Below, in pieces: positions 22,720 through 35,068 of a DNA stretch of 64,000 nucleotides. The stretch covers positions 496,001 through 560,000 of the forward strand of contig NC_033557.1 in assembly GCF_001680005.1 (NCBI RefSeq), in the 5' to 3' direction. The notes below the pieces were generated by a model. It searched no databases. It was not told the DNA's origin and saw nothing but the letters and a program-made list of their open reading frames with translations. Numbering within the stretch: position 1 is the first letter of the stretch; each line of letters starts with the position of its first letter. The DNA comes from Plasmodium coatneyi (taxonomy: Eukaryota; Apicomplexa; Aconoidasida; Haemosporida; Plasmodiidae). Made by a program: the position numbers and the translations under genes.

Positions 22720-24263
22720 TTACGTTGCATGATAATGTAAATTATTTCGCCTATTTGGTGCCGTATTTGCTCTTCCTATTCCCGTTCTTCTAAGTGGTGG
22801 TCGTTCACCATTATATATGGTAGAAACATCCGTAGAATCTGCTATAGAATCAGCTATTGTGGAAGTATTTTCTATTGTTGAACCTCCTATTGAGGAAGAA
22901 TCGTCTTCTGTGAATGTGTCAAAATCATGTTTAATGGGCCCTCTACTTCTGTTACTGTTGTTGTTCCTTTCTCCTCCTCCAAAAAAGGCGTTATGTATTC
23001 CAGAAGGTAGAAGATTATACTAAAAATAAAAAAAAGGGAAAGAGGAAGAGGAAAGAATGTGCATTATAGATCTACACATACATATATACACATATATATA
23101 CATAGTGGTAATTGCAGTTGTATTTACTTTATATAAGAAGAAAGCAGCCGTTGGTAATCCTATTAATGCTGCAGCGGCGGAAGAAACAATTGTAGGGGTG
23201 GAGGTTGATGGATTTTCTACAGTTGTAGAGGTTACTTCCTTTGTAATTTCCTTATGCTGTGGTAATGCAGCAACTACTGAAGACAACTGTGTTAAGCAAT
23301 TAACCAGATTTGCTCCGTCCTCGTCCCCTTCGTCGTCGGATGGAGGTTCCTGGTCTGCCATAGCTTTAGACTTCAAGTCCCCTGGTTTGGGAATTTTACC
23401 ATCATTACCATTGCCGTCGAACTTTTCCTTAAATTTTTTACAGAAGTCATCATTATTATTTGTTTCTTCCCCATTCCCACAATTTGCACTTACCATACTA
23501 TAAGCTGTAGTAGCTTCACTTAGGTAAGTGTCATATTTCCCTGTACAAGAGGAATCATCAGACGTGCAAACCTTCAATTCCTTCCATATATTTCTATAGT
23601 CGTGGTAATAATCAAATACTTTTTTCCTCTGAGGGAGAAGTGTCTCGCCAATAGTTTTGTGCATAGTTTCATAAGTACATTGGTTGCCGCTGGAGCTTCC
23701 CTCCAATTTGCTGTAGATTTCCTTCATAATATCCTGAACATTAGCAGATAAACTACGCAATTTTCCCGATAACATACGTTCCAACCAAAAGTAAAAAAAG
23801 TCACACACTTTTGTACATAATTGTTGTTCCTTCTCTTTATTCATTGTACATATTAAACACCAAGCTTGGGCAATTTCTGTTGCATATTTTCTTGCTTCAT
23901 GTTGCCACTGATTACTTAATTTCTTATCTAAAATTCTTTCTATTTCTGTTGTCCAGGTGCTCATTTCCGTACATGTATGTTGATGTTTGCCACCATTCTT
24001 ATGTTCAAATGCTTTATATACTCTTCTGGAGGGTAAGTTATCCTCACTGCAGTGATTCTGGTCCTGCTACAAATGTGGAATTGGCATTGTTGGTGGAATA
24101 TATATGTATGTGTATGAGTATTTCTTTATATATATATTTCTTTTTTTGTGTATTTTATTATATTATGTACATAGAGAATATTATATGTTCTTATTATTTT
24201 TTATGTATTTATTTTGAAAGGAAGGGGAAGAGCAACCTGTACGGGTGTCCCCCCTGGTGCCAT
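22720..24263 (-). CDS. KIR protein, one ectodomain (KIR copy 6)
   Basis: The exons are 24243-24263 (MAPGGTP), 23128-24066 and 22720-23019, all phase 0, giving 419 residues. The ectodomain begins QDQNHCSEDNLPSRRVYKAFEHKNGG and has the landmarks CDFFYFWLERMLSGK, FDYYHDYRNIWKEL and DDFCKKFKEKFDG. It has an acidic spacer (PPSDDEGDEDGANL) and ends STPTIVSSAAAALIGLPTAAFFLYK at GTAAAT. The tail starts YNLLPSGIHNAFFGGGE, has a DFDTFTED motif and repeated STI..STIAD..ST blocks, and ends NLHYHAT. It is the close relative of KIR copy 3, but its tail is intact and shows what that gene has lost. Confidence 0.9.
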
Positions 24264-25582
24264 TGTTCCTCATATACATTTGTTGTGTATATAATTTGAA
24301 TTTATAATTAAAACTTATTCTTTGCATATTTAAACAGAACAAAAATATATGGAAATCTCAATTGTTCCATAATAACTACAACTAACGGCTACACAAGGAA
24401 TTTTTATTTTTCTTCCATTAATGATACACATGGTTTCAAATTTTAAGAAATTTTAACTCACTATGTATGTACATCAGAATCATTACATATGTACATATAA
24501 TTAAAGCTAACAAAATGTAGGAACAAATAAGCAAGAGCTCGCAAAATAAGAGGGGGGTGTTGGGGACGGAATTTCTTTTCTTCTGGCAAAAATGTTAACA
24601 AAGTGTTATTATTATTTTAAACCACTATTGTTATTATTTTTTAAAAAGGAGTGTTATTAAGAGCTATTAACATATATGTACAATTTATACATGTACAAAA
24701 TTTTCTTTCTACTTGCGTCCCTTCTTCTGTATATGTGCGTACATTTATTTATACACCGTGAGTATAATGTTCATCTATTGAATACATAAGTAAGGATAAA
24801 ATATAAAGAGTTGCATCAACTATAATTAAAGGAAATAATATATATATGCATTACTCCCATAATAGTGCTGCTCTGTGTAGAAATACATTTCTTCTCCTTT
24901 TCATTCTATGATTATGTAATAATAGGAAGTCCATTTTTCCCCCTTTCCTTTTCTATTTTTCATGAAAGAGAATGCTTATTTTAAATAATATGTAATTTAA
25001 ATAAACAGTCGAGCGTACAATTAATGTAAAGTAGATATAGAGAACCTCTTTGAATTGAAAAAAAGGGGAACAGTATGATGCGTGTGTGTTGCTTTTGTTA
25101 CCAAAAGGAAAAGAATTAAAATCATGAAATTTTGACTTTTTAAAAGTTTTTGCATATGAATATTAAAGAATACCATAAACGTAAAAAAAATAAAGTATTG
25201 GACAAATCAAGTACTTGTAATTCAATTCTTGGCACCTTTTATTATATTTAGCAACGTATTTAGGAAATGTTACAAAATTAAGGTTAATTTGAGGAATAAT
25301 TTTAATGTGGTATGAAATAACATTTTATGAAAAGTTGAACAATGTGCACACACACTGGTTTCTATTACATGATAAAAATATTATGAATATGTGTGAATGA
25401 AAATATAAGGGTACATATATGTATGTGCGAATATTTACATGAAAACCCTAATAATAATGAATGTACACATATGGAAAAATTGGGACCACACAGTACTAGT
25501 AGGATGCGTAAGGAGTAGGGAAAGGAAACACGTTTCTTCCTTCCCTCCCCTTTCCCCTTATAGGTGTTACATATACGGTGTG
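24264..25582. other. Intergenic region between KIR copies 6 and 7
   Basis: AT-rich sequence with no credible gene. A faint piece of the convergent block (TTTTAAATAATATGTAATTTAAATAAA) is visible near 24980-25010, but no exported-type gene accompanies it. Confidence 0.5.
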
Positions 25583-27219
25583 TTATATACGATGCTTCGA
25601 GTTTTGATAAGCAATATTCCTTGAATTTTGTTTCCTTTGCCTCTGATGTTGCTGTCCCCCTCTTCTATCATTATTATTTGCTGCCCTCCTTCGTTCTTTG
25701 TGTGGCTGCTCATCATTATATAAAGTAGAATTATCTATTGAGCCCAAAGTGGAATATTCTGTTGCGGTAGAACCTAATGTGGAATATGTTGTTGAGTTGT
25801 CTTCTGTGAATGCGTCTTCGTCAAAGCGTTGACGTTCAATGGATGATCTTTTCTTTCTACCTCCCCTTCCTCCAAATTGGTTGTGGAACCATGAAGGTAA
25901 AAGATTATACTAAAAAAAAAAAAAAAAAGAAGTGTAAGGGGAAGGGTGGTATAGACATGCATTATATATATATATACGCGTATGTGTATATATATATGGG
26001 TTATATATATATATAGGCTACATATATAAATGCATATAGTGTACAACATAGTCTATTCCGTATTTCCTGCTCATGGAAATAATATTTATAACCTATATTA
26101 TATATATATTTTTTCTGCAATTGTAATTATAATTTATAATGGTTGTACTTACTTTATATAAAAAAAATAGGATGGTAGGGAGTCCAACTATTGGGATTAT
26201 AGAGGATATGATAGGAGCCGCAGTATTGCTACCTTCAGAGGAGGTTGGTGCAGGTGCTGCTTGAATGTCCTGAAAGCCCTTCTCCTCAGCAGGATCATGG
26301 GTATGCTGAACTTGAACACTCACTACTAGAGCATTTGATTCACATTCCAATTCTGATAACTTTTCATCCTCACAGTACTGTATATACTTGTCAGTGAATT
26401 CGTCACAATATGGATCATTATTATTCTTACCTTGCCCTCCAGCTGAGCAATATTGTTTCACTTCTTCACATGCTTCCTCAACGTCCGCTTTGTACTCTTC
26501 TTTTTCCCTTGCACAATCATATTCACGTCCGCGTAAATACTGTTTTATACCTTCATAGTCATAGTAATGATCAAACACTTTTTTCCTATTTCCGAAGAGG
26601 TCCTTTCCCCCTTCGAGAGGGTCCTTATCAATATCTTTGTAATTAAAATTACACTCATGACCATTTCCAATGCTACTTAATTTATCGTTAATTATATCTA
26701 AAGCGCCCCTTACACTATATTTCACTGTACTACTAAAGACTTGTTCCCCTATCCAGTGGTAAAAGAATTTACAGGGTGCACCTTTGTATTGTGCCTTGTC
26801 CCCTGTGGACGCATATTCTTCTTCCTTCTTACTCGTGTAACAATAAGCTTTTACAATCTTTCCCGTTAAGGGAGAAATTGTGGGATACCCACTTAAAGCA
26901 TCTCTCAACGGTTTCTCCAAATCTGCTAATTTACCATTAGAACTACATGTGTACTCAGTAGCGTTTTCGAACTTATCATAAAACTCCTTCCATGAAGGTA
27001 ATTCCTTCTGAAGCTGAAATCATGAATAAAATTGGCAATGGAAGGAGTGGAATGTGTGGAATATATGTGTATATGTGTACATTTCTATGTTTTCCCCTTT
27101 GACTTTTTCCTATTATACGGGGCATTCGGGAGTACATTATATATACATGGAATATTTTAAACGGACATAAGAGGGACAATTTAAAAAATTTTTCTTCTTT
27201 CCCTTACTTGTGATGACAT
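25583..27219 (-). CDS. KIR protein, one ectodomain (KIR copy 7)
   Basis: The exons are 27208-27219 (MSSQ), 26153-27013 and 25583-25909, all phase 0, giving 399 residues. The ectodomain begins LQKELPSWKEFYDKFENAT and has CKFFYHWIGEQVFSS, FDHYYDYEGIKQYL, YCDEFTDKYIQYCEDEKLSELEC and an Ala/Pro/Ser stalk. It ends IIPIVGLPTILFFLYK at a GTAAGT donor. The tail starts YNLLPSWFHNQFGGRGG, has the variant RFDEDAFTED in place of the usual DFDTFT, Thr/Ser repeats and a Gln/Arg-rich end. The WIGE form of the family motif is shared with domain 1 of the copy at 32.8-33.5 kb. Confidence 0.9.
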
Positions 27220-28207
27220 GGTTTATATGTGTGTATGTATGCTCCTTTATATATAATGAACTTATTTTGGAACGTGTTTCCTGTTCATTTATAAGGAATA
27301 TATACATATATGCATATGGGAACGTTTTTATGCCGGTGAACATTTTTCCTTTGTTCCTTATAATGATTATAGAAAAAACAAGCACATATTAAGCTTTTAC
27401 TTTCTTCTTCCTTCCCATCATCCTTTTTTGCACAACGTGCATACTTATTCATTTCATATTGTGCATTTCTTAATATTGCACATTTCTTAATATTCAAAAA
27501 GGTGTTGATTCATCGCATGTATGAATCACATTATTATTATGTATATATATTAAATGCAGAAATAACAGAACAATGGAAAGGAGGAGGGTAACGGGACGAT
27601 AATTCAAATTCCTTGCGTATATACATTCTTTATACATATATTATTGAATTGTAACTGTTCATTCGTAATATTATATGATTATTTATTCATTCCTCAAATT
27701 ATTGTTCAAAATGGAAAGGAAAGTAATTTTTTTTCTCCCTATTTCTTCTTTTAATGAAGGTATTATAAATAACTCATTCATATATATAATATGTACTACT
27801 TGAGCTGCTCCTTCCCTCCATTAGGTGCAATACAGAGTACATTTCATACATATATATTAATGTATTCCTTCTAATTTTTGTTCTTATTCTCTACTTTATT
27901 TTTTTCATTTTTTTTTTTATTATTATTTTTTTAATATTTCTAATTTTTCTTTCCTCTTTCTTTTTTCTTAAAAGAATATAAAAGGAAGAGTAAAAAGAAA
28001 AAAGAAAAAGAGGAAAAAAAGAAAGAAAGTAATGAAAATAAAACAAACAATGAAAAAAAAGAAACAAATGAAAAAAAAAAAAAAGCAAAGTAGGAAAGAA
28101 GGAAAGGTCATTTTGCTTCTTTCCCTTTTACACACTCTATGAACTGAAGGGCCATTAATGCTTCCTAAACGAGGTGGGAATGGAGGTGGGAAACCTTTTT
28201 TTTTTAC
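27220..28207. other. Intergenic region between KIR copies 7 and 8
   Basis: No gene is seen. It contains AT-rich 5' flank and a T-rich then A-rich pair of tracts at about 27890-28090, whose translations are low-complexity Phe or Lys runs. Confidence 0.5.
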
Positions 28208-29832
28208 CTAGGGATGATAACGTATATTGGTTCTTCGTTCTCTATTATTTGCCCCTCTTCGGGCAAGTGATTGTGGTGGTGATGTTGATCGCCGTCCATT
28301 ATATATGGTAGAATGATCTTCTGCTTCTGACAAGTCTGTATAAGTGTCGATCGAGTATATTGTGGAAGAGTCATCCTCCGTTAACGTTTCGAAGTTATGT
28401 TTGGTGGATGATCTTTTTTTTATACTTCTACTGCTATTGTTACTTCCACCAAAGAGGGTGTTGTTACGTATTCCAGAGAATAAATTGGTATACTAAGAAT
28501 GGAAATAAAAGAAAAGAAAGAAAAAGAAGGAAGGGGAGTATAAAAATATGTATATGTATGCTTGCGTCTGTATGTACATATACACATATATATACATAAG
28601 TATATATATATATATATATATAACATATGCATGTAGACATAGAGCCACATATGTACATTGTACAGCCTATGCTATATATTTGTTTGTTCATATATAAAAA
28701 AAAGAATGGATGGTGTGTGTCCGTGTGTGTGTGTGCACATATTAGTTATGTTGTTCTTATATTTTTTTTAAAAAAAAAATTGTAACTTTTACCTTATATA
28801 GAAAAAATGTGATGGCGAGCAGTCCTACTAATGCGGTGCCTAGTGTGGAAGAAACAACTGTACCAGTGCTGGTGGTGGAGCTGCCACCATCTCCCCCTCC
28901 CATAGAGGAACCTTGGCTAAACACAACATGCACAGTTTCCCCTTCAGTTGGTGGTACAGTTACTTCCTCACAGTGTAATTTCTGCAGAATCTCATTTTTA
29001 CAGTAATCTCCATCATTCCCTTTCTTTGCATTGAACTTGCCACAATATTGTCCACTAGCATTCTTCCCTGTCCCCGTTGTGCAATCTGCGGTAACATTTT
29101 TGCATGCTTCCTTAATGGCATCTAAGTGTTGGTTATATTCATCATTACAAGACTTTTTACCATCAGTTCCTAATTGGGATTGTAAGGTTGGGTAGTCCTG
29201 TTCGTAGTCGAAATGTATTTTCACTTGGGGGAAAATATCTTTGCTAATATTATTGTACATAAGTGCACACTTCTTCCCATTTAAAACTCCTTTGAGGTCC
29301 CCATAGATTCTGTCCATAGTGTTCACATATGAGTCAACTCTTAATGTGTTAATTAATAAATGTCCTAGCCAAAAATAAAAATATTGACACCATGTACCAT
29401 AGGGATTGTTGCTATCCATGGTGGACGCATAACAATAGATATTTACAATTTGTTCTGCATATTGATCATGACCCTGATATGCGGATAATGTACTCTTTAT
29501 TTTAGGTTTCACATCTACAGACGAATTACAGAATCCGCTATAAGAACTCCTCCATCCTGTGTTAAATTCGGCATATTTCTTCTGTGAGGGTAATAGATTC
29601 AAATCATCCACCTACAAAAATGGAATTGACATGCAGCATGTAGTATATATATAAATGGAATGTTGTTAATGTATAACTCCACTTTTTAACTTATTGTACC
29701 ATAGACAATGTATTATATGCACACACATATTATTGGAATTATTCAATTATTCCTTTGAATAAAGGAAGAAGAATTGAATATATGCAGTGTTTTTACCGTC
29801 AGTTCTGCTGCTTTTGACGGTTTTGGTGACAT
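28208..29832 (-). CDS. KIR protein, one ectodomain (KIR copy 8)
   Basis: The exons are 29797-29832 (MSPKPSKAAELT), 28793-29611 and 28208-28492, all phase 0, giving 379 residues. The ectodomain starts VDDLNLLPSQKKYAEFNTGW and has CQYFYFWLGHLLINTL, FDYEQDYPTLQSQLG and a closing LHCEEV. A Gly/Ser-rich stalk and the LGTALVGLLAITFFLYK segment lead to a GTAAAA donor; the usual GLP is GLL here. The tail starts YTNLFSGIRNNTLFGGSN, has NFETLTEDD in the place of DFDTFT, and ends NIRYHP. Exon 1 resembles that of the three-domain gene (MSP...LT), suggesting a shared promoter lineage. Confidence 0.9.
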
Positions 29833-31240
29833 GGTTCACATGTGTACATTTTTTTATGTATAGTGAATTTATATCTAAGGGTATATTTTTTCTCCTCTTC
29901 TTCTTCTTTATTTTTGTTCAAATATGTACACTTCTTCCTTTTCTTTGATTAATCATAAACGAACATCACTATTTCTCATGTTCTTCCTTGCAATTAGTAT
30001 ACACATTCCTTCTAATTTATCAAAATAAAAATAACAACACACTATATTTATTTATGTATGTATGTATTCATGTGCATGTTCATCAAGATCATTATGAAAA
30101 TTATTTCACTTAACCAAAAAAAGTACGAACAAAGTGTAGTGTACTAAAAATATATACGACGAAAAAAAAAAATATTCAAAAATTTTATCACTCCGCCATA
30201 CATTATTTCCTAATATATTCTATTATATTATATGATAGGTAATAGTTTAAAGCGTTATACTACTTCTCATACCATTTAATTGTTATGTATACATATAGAA
30301 GGGAGCGTAATTTTTTCTTTTTTTTTTAAATGTACAATTTTGAGCGTGTACAACTGATTCATTTATATGTTTTATTTTTATTTCAGGAGTGGTTGTTCAT
30401 TAAAAAAATATATTGTTAGTAGAAATATGGTATAGTTTGCATATGTATGTGGAGCATCCTTTTTTCCTAGTTCCTCCCCTATCTTTTTTTTAATACATGT
30501 GTACATTTATATATATATATTTAATGAGGAAGCGTGAGTTTTTCCTACAGCAGACATTTTCATTTAAACGGTTAATTTATATGTGAGTGTTATTTTTATA
30601 TCTATATGTGTTGTGGGTATTATTTTATCTATGTAGGTTTTATTTTTATATGTGCTATATGTGTTTTTTGTGTGGTTGGTGTTATTTTATGTATATGTTT
30701 GGTGGGTGTTATTTTATGTGGGTGTTATTTTATGTGGGTGTTATTTGTGTGGGTGTTATTTGTGTGGGTGTTATTTGTGTGGGTGTTATTTGTGTGGGTG
30801 TTATTTTATCTATGTGCTATTTATGTCGGTTATTTTATGTTTGGTTATTATTCTATCTTCGGTTATTATTCTATGTTTTTCTTTGTTATTTTAGGTTTTG
30901 TTTTGTTATTTCAAAAAAATGGATTATTAATAGTTCCAAGTGTACGTATTGTGTAGTTCATATTTATGTATGTGCGCAGAAAGCACTCCTATTTCTAATT
31001 TTTAACATGTGCATGTTCATCAAAATGTAATGAAGGGGCATATGCTTAAATGAAATAGGTAAGGCAAGGAATGGAAATGTAAATGAATGAAAGGGAAATA
31101 TATTACCAAAAAAAAAAAAAAAATTTTGTGTGTTCTCTGTGTTCTATGTATTCATTATATATATATATACATACACACATGTAAATCCCCTTCCTTACTT
31201 CTAGGGGATCTACATGTGATGTCCCACATACGATGTTCCA
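29833..31240. other. Intergenic region between KIR copies 8 and 9
   Basis: AT-rich with no gene. It includes a G/T-rich minisatellite at about 30690-30830. Long translations over that repeat (Cys/Leu/Val-rich) are artefacts of its 15-bp period, which is divisible by three. Confidence 0.55.
30690..30830. repeat. 15-bp minisatellite GTGTGGGTGTTATTT
   Basis: Several perfect or near-perfect units of GTGTGGGTGTTATTT and the variant TATGTGGGTGTTATTT, degrading at both ends into TATTTTATG words. G-rich on the plus strand. Confidence 0.85.
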
Positions 31241-33647
31241 TTACATTCTACCATAATTAATATTCTTCCTTCGTCTGTTCGTTCTGTTGGATGATGATCG
31301 TGTGGTAGTTGTAGTAGTGTATAAAGAAGAAGAATCGTCCGTTAGATCGGAATTTGAATAGTCCGTAGAACCGTACTCTGTTAATGTGTCATCAATATCG
31401 TGTTGTAGGTTTGACCTTTTCCTTCTTTTTCTTCCTTCACTGTTACTTTCTCCAAATTTGTTACGAAGCAAAAGAGGTAGGGAAGTGTACTGAAAATTGA
31501 TAAGGGAAGAAAACGAAGGGGAAGGACAAAAAAGAAGTACATACAGCACATATATAAATAACATATATATTAACACTTATTTTCCAAAGGAAGAAAATAT
31601 TAATACATTACATTATTTATATATTTTAAATATATTGAGGCACCATTACTTTATATAAGAGGAGCATGATTGTTGGTAATCCTATCGCAGCAAGTCCACC
31701 AGAAACACCAGGCACGATACCACCCACACCATCATCACCTTCTTCCCCTTCTTTTCTATGACTACCACCACCGTCACTTCCTCCCTTTCCTTCTCCACCG
31801 TAGAAACCATCTACGACGTTGTCTCCGCAAACAGAACCATGCCCCGAGGAACTTGGATTGCAAGTTCCAGTGGCTGCAGGTTTAGCAGCAACGGGTTTTG
31901 CTGCAGTAGCAGGTTTGACTGCTACAGGTGGTCTGACTGGACACGTCAGTGCCGGTAGTTTCGGTATGGGGGTGCACTTCCCAGTGCTTATATATTTCCC
32001 TTTAAATTCATTACAATATTCACTCGTACCATCGTTACAAAGACTACATGACAATTTATATCCTTCATCCGCATTCGCACGATCTTTGGTGTACTGTGAA
32101 CTGAAATATTTATTACACTCCGGTTTCTTCTCTATAGCTTTAATGTTATATTCGTAATCAAAAAATTTTTTAAGCACTTGGCAGAAAGATTCCATAATAT
32201 GAGGGTATATATTAGTGCACTTATTCCTGTTTTTGCTTATACCATTCCAAGAGAATGTCTGCAGTACTGCGTAAATAGCGTTCATGGCTTTATGAAAAGT
32301 TCCAACTCTCTTCAATTTGTCCTTTATTTCATTAAATATCCAGAAGAACAAAAAGTAACAAGGTGTATCATTATCGGGCTGCGATTTCGACTCCAATTGT
32401 TCCCTCATCCAACATGCGTAACAGTAGTTTTGTAGAATTTCATTAGCCACGTCTCCATTCTTATTATTAGGAATGTCCGTGTACTCATTCAATATTTTTT
32501 CCAGCTCCCCCTTTATGGTTTGCTCCTCATTCTGCTTCTGTACCCCATGAAGTACACTACACCATGGACCTCCATCTAATAGATCATATGCTTGTTCTGA
32601 AGGTAATTTCTTTGAATCTTCACCCTACAAAATGTGTAATTAAAGGAGAAAAATATATAGAATATATATGTGGACACACTCCTATGTGCCCCCTTACATA
32701 TACATATATATGTATGTTTGTATATATATATGTATGCGTCTTATTAAACCGTTTATTTTGCACATGCACTTGGAACATATATATATATATATAAACTAAC
32801 GGCCACTTCTTCTGCCACGTCTGACAAGGATGTAAAATTGTTCTTATGTTTAGATAAACATTTTGACTTCACTTCGTTTGGATTGTTGTTGTCACCAACA
32901 AATATATCATTAATTTTTTTACAGAACTCATCATCTGTGTGACTTGCGCAATGTGAATTCATATTATTATAGTCATTGCCAATTTTGTCCAGATAATTGT
33001 AATATTTTCCCCCACAGGAGCCTTTGCCTTCCGCTAAGTAATTTTTTATAGTTTCATGGTTGTTCCAGTAGTCAAAGATGGTTTTTCTCTTTTTAAAATC
33101 GCTTTCATTGTTCCTACTGTACAGTTTATTATATGTTATATTAGAACAGGATGACTTTAATGCTTTATAAACCTTTTCCATAACATTCTGAAATTGACTA
33201 TTCTGCCCTTTTAATTCCTTAAAGACCTGTTCCCCTATCCAAAAATATAATGCACCGCAATACTTATCATCGAGCAATGATCTCCCTTGCTTTTTTTCTA
33301 CTCCATGGTACCAAGCATAGCCAATCTTCTTTGCACAACCATCGCTCTGTGAGTATGGCTGCAATGCCAGCAGTACATCATTTACGAGCATAGCGGCCAG
33401 GGGTTCATCGGTCGACAGTCCCCCCAAAACGTCGAAATCTTTATAAACCTTCACTGAAGGTAACCTACTCAAACATGCATCCTATAAAAAAAAAAAAAAA
33501 ATATACCATGAATATAAAGAATATGCATATGTTTGCACATATCCATACATTCTCCTAATTATATAACACACCAAACATTGTATGTATGCTACGCTGTATA
33601 TACTTTCCAATAGTGGAATGAACTTTGTATTATTCCCTTTTTACCAT
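31241..33647 (-). pseudogene. KIR with two ectodomains and CD99-like segment, frameshifted (KIR copy 9)
   Basis: The exons are 33645-33647 (a single ATG codon before GTAAAA), 32801-33481 (domain 1), 31650-32625 (domain 2 plus membrane span) and 31241-31489 (tail). Domain 1 begins DACLSRLPSVKVYKDFD and has YFWIGEQVFKEL, and its best donor is GTTAGT. Domain 2 opens GEDSKKLPSEQAYDL; then one extra base near 32577-32582 shifts the frame and a stop follows (32557-32559). From 32579 the other frame resumes the expected sequence (LDGGPWCSVLHG), with CYFLFFWIFNEIKD and FFDYEYN. Before the GLPTIMLLLYK membrane span are a KPxA-rich stalk and a Gly-rich segment (31740-31799) containing GGEGKGGSDGGG and SHRKEGEE, which matches the ectodomain of host CD99. 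The tail starts YTSLPLLLRNKFGESN and ends NINYGRM. If the extra base is an assembly error, this is a functional gene; otherwise the CD99-like part is lost. Confidence 0.8.
31740..31799 (-). other. Segment encoding a CD99-like peptide
   Basis: Twenty codons of the KIR domain-2 exon read a Gly-rich charged peptide identical, as far as I can recall the host protein, to the juxtamembrane ectodomain of primate CD99. The match appears to extend upstream as DG..GGEG with two differences. KIR mimicry of CD99 has been described for P. knowlesi. The segment lies just outside the predicted membrane span, as it does in CD99. Confidence 0.8.
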
Positions 33648-34558
33648 GGTTTATGTGCATATGTGTACATCTATATTGAATACATAATAAACTAATCTTA
33701 GAATGTTCCCTTCATATATTCATGAAGAATACACATATTTGAGGATTCTGCTTGCTTTATGAGAATTGTAACTAATAGGGAAGTATCAAATTTCTATCTT
33801 CCCCTATATAATATATTTTTTTCAATATTCTAAACTGTATCATATACATGCATATCAAAGGATCATACATACACAACTAGGGCAAAAATACAAGAGCACC
33901 CACCCACGTGTAATGCAAAATACGAAGCACAAAGGGCCGGAGGGAAGAAGAAGGAAGAAGAATACACTTTTTTTTCTTCCCCTTATATATATTCCTTTAT
34001 TCACTTAATTATACATTTTTTGTGAACTGCGCAAAAAAAAATTCTACGGTACATTATATTATTATTAATTCCATTTATTACATACACAAAAGTGTAATTT
34101 CCTCTTGGGTAAAAATTTTCTGCTTGCACAACTTCTCATTTACATTAAATTGTTATTAAAAGAGGTTACTAAAAAAAATTGTTAATATTTTCTCATATGT
34201 AGTACAGCCTCTATATACTGACATCCTGATCTCAAATATGCACATACATTAATATTCAAGGAGGAATATGTGCTCACATTACCAAAAGAAGAAATAGTAT
34301 AATGCAAAACATATATATGCTCACATATTTTTTTTGTTCAAAAGAGAGAGTGAAAATTCTGTTTCTGTTTGTGTGTACGCACACATTCCTCTTATAGTAG
34401 CACATATCCTTATAGCTGCACATTTCTCTTGTAGTAGTAGTAGTTTGTTGAGGAAGGGAAGGACATCCTTCCCTTCCCTCTCCTTCCATTCATGATCGGT
34501 TTGTTCTAATAATAATTTTTATTCCTCCAACCTTCCTTTCCTTTCTACATTTATTTGA

Positions 34559-34589
34559 ATTTCTGTGAATACATATATATCATGTGTGT

Positions 34590-34622
<33 letters not shown>

Positions 34623-34776
34623 GTACCTGTTATAATAAAGTACATCTCATTGGGATCATAATGGTAATACAAATATAGTATTATACATATGAATCATCAC
34701 CGTTATTATGATCCCAATAAGTTGTACTTCTTCTTATTATTATAATACACGTGATATATATGTATTCACAGAAATC
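34559..34776. repeat. Long imperfect inverted repeat
   Basis: The outer arms start TTTCTGTGAATACATATATATCA (34559 on) and end with its complement (34752-34776). Inside, TTATAATAATAA tracts and AAGTAC words face each other. The inner arms TTGGGATCATAA and TTATGATCCCAA flank a loop of roughly 40-60 bases. The left arm carries an expanded (TAA)n run at about 34591-34622. The whole could fold into one hairpin of about 90 imperfect pairs. No coding capacity was seen. Confidence 0.8.
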
Positions 34777-35068
34777 CAAAAAAAAAGGATAGAAGGAAAA
34801 AGTGCATAGTTCACAACGTCCCGTGTATATGCACAAACTATTTGTACCAATACATTCAACTTATTCTTAGGAATACGTGTAACACATTCACTTCATAATA
34901 CCATATTCCTCAATTATGTAGAACATAACCATAATTATATGAACGTTGCAGGTTAGCAGAGTACGTTCCTATTTGTCATGAACACAGTGAAAAACCGCTT
35001 TAAGTGAACTAAACTAAAAACGACATCGCCCCTATGTAAACTTCCTTAGACCCTCCCGTCCTTTCCTT

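Noticed and set aside
30587..31030. 147-codon Cys/Val/Tyr-rich plus-strand frame
   Set aside because: It results from the 15-bp minisatellite and AT-rich flanks, with no start context or family similarity.
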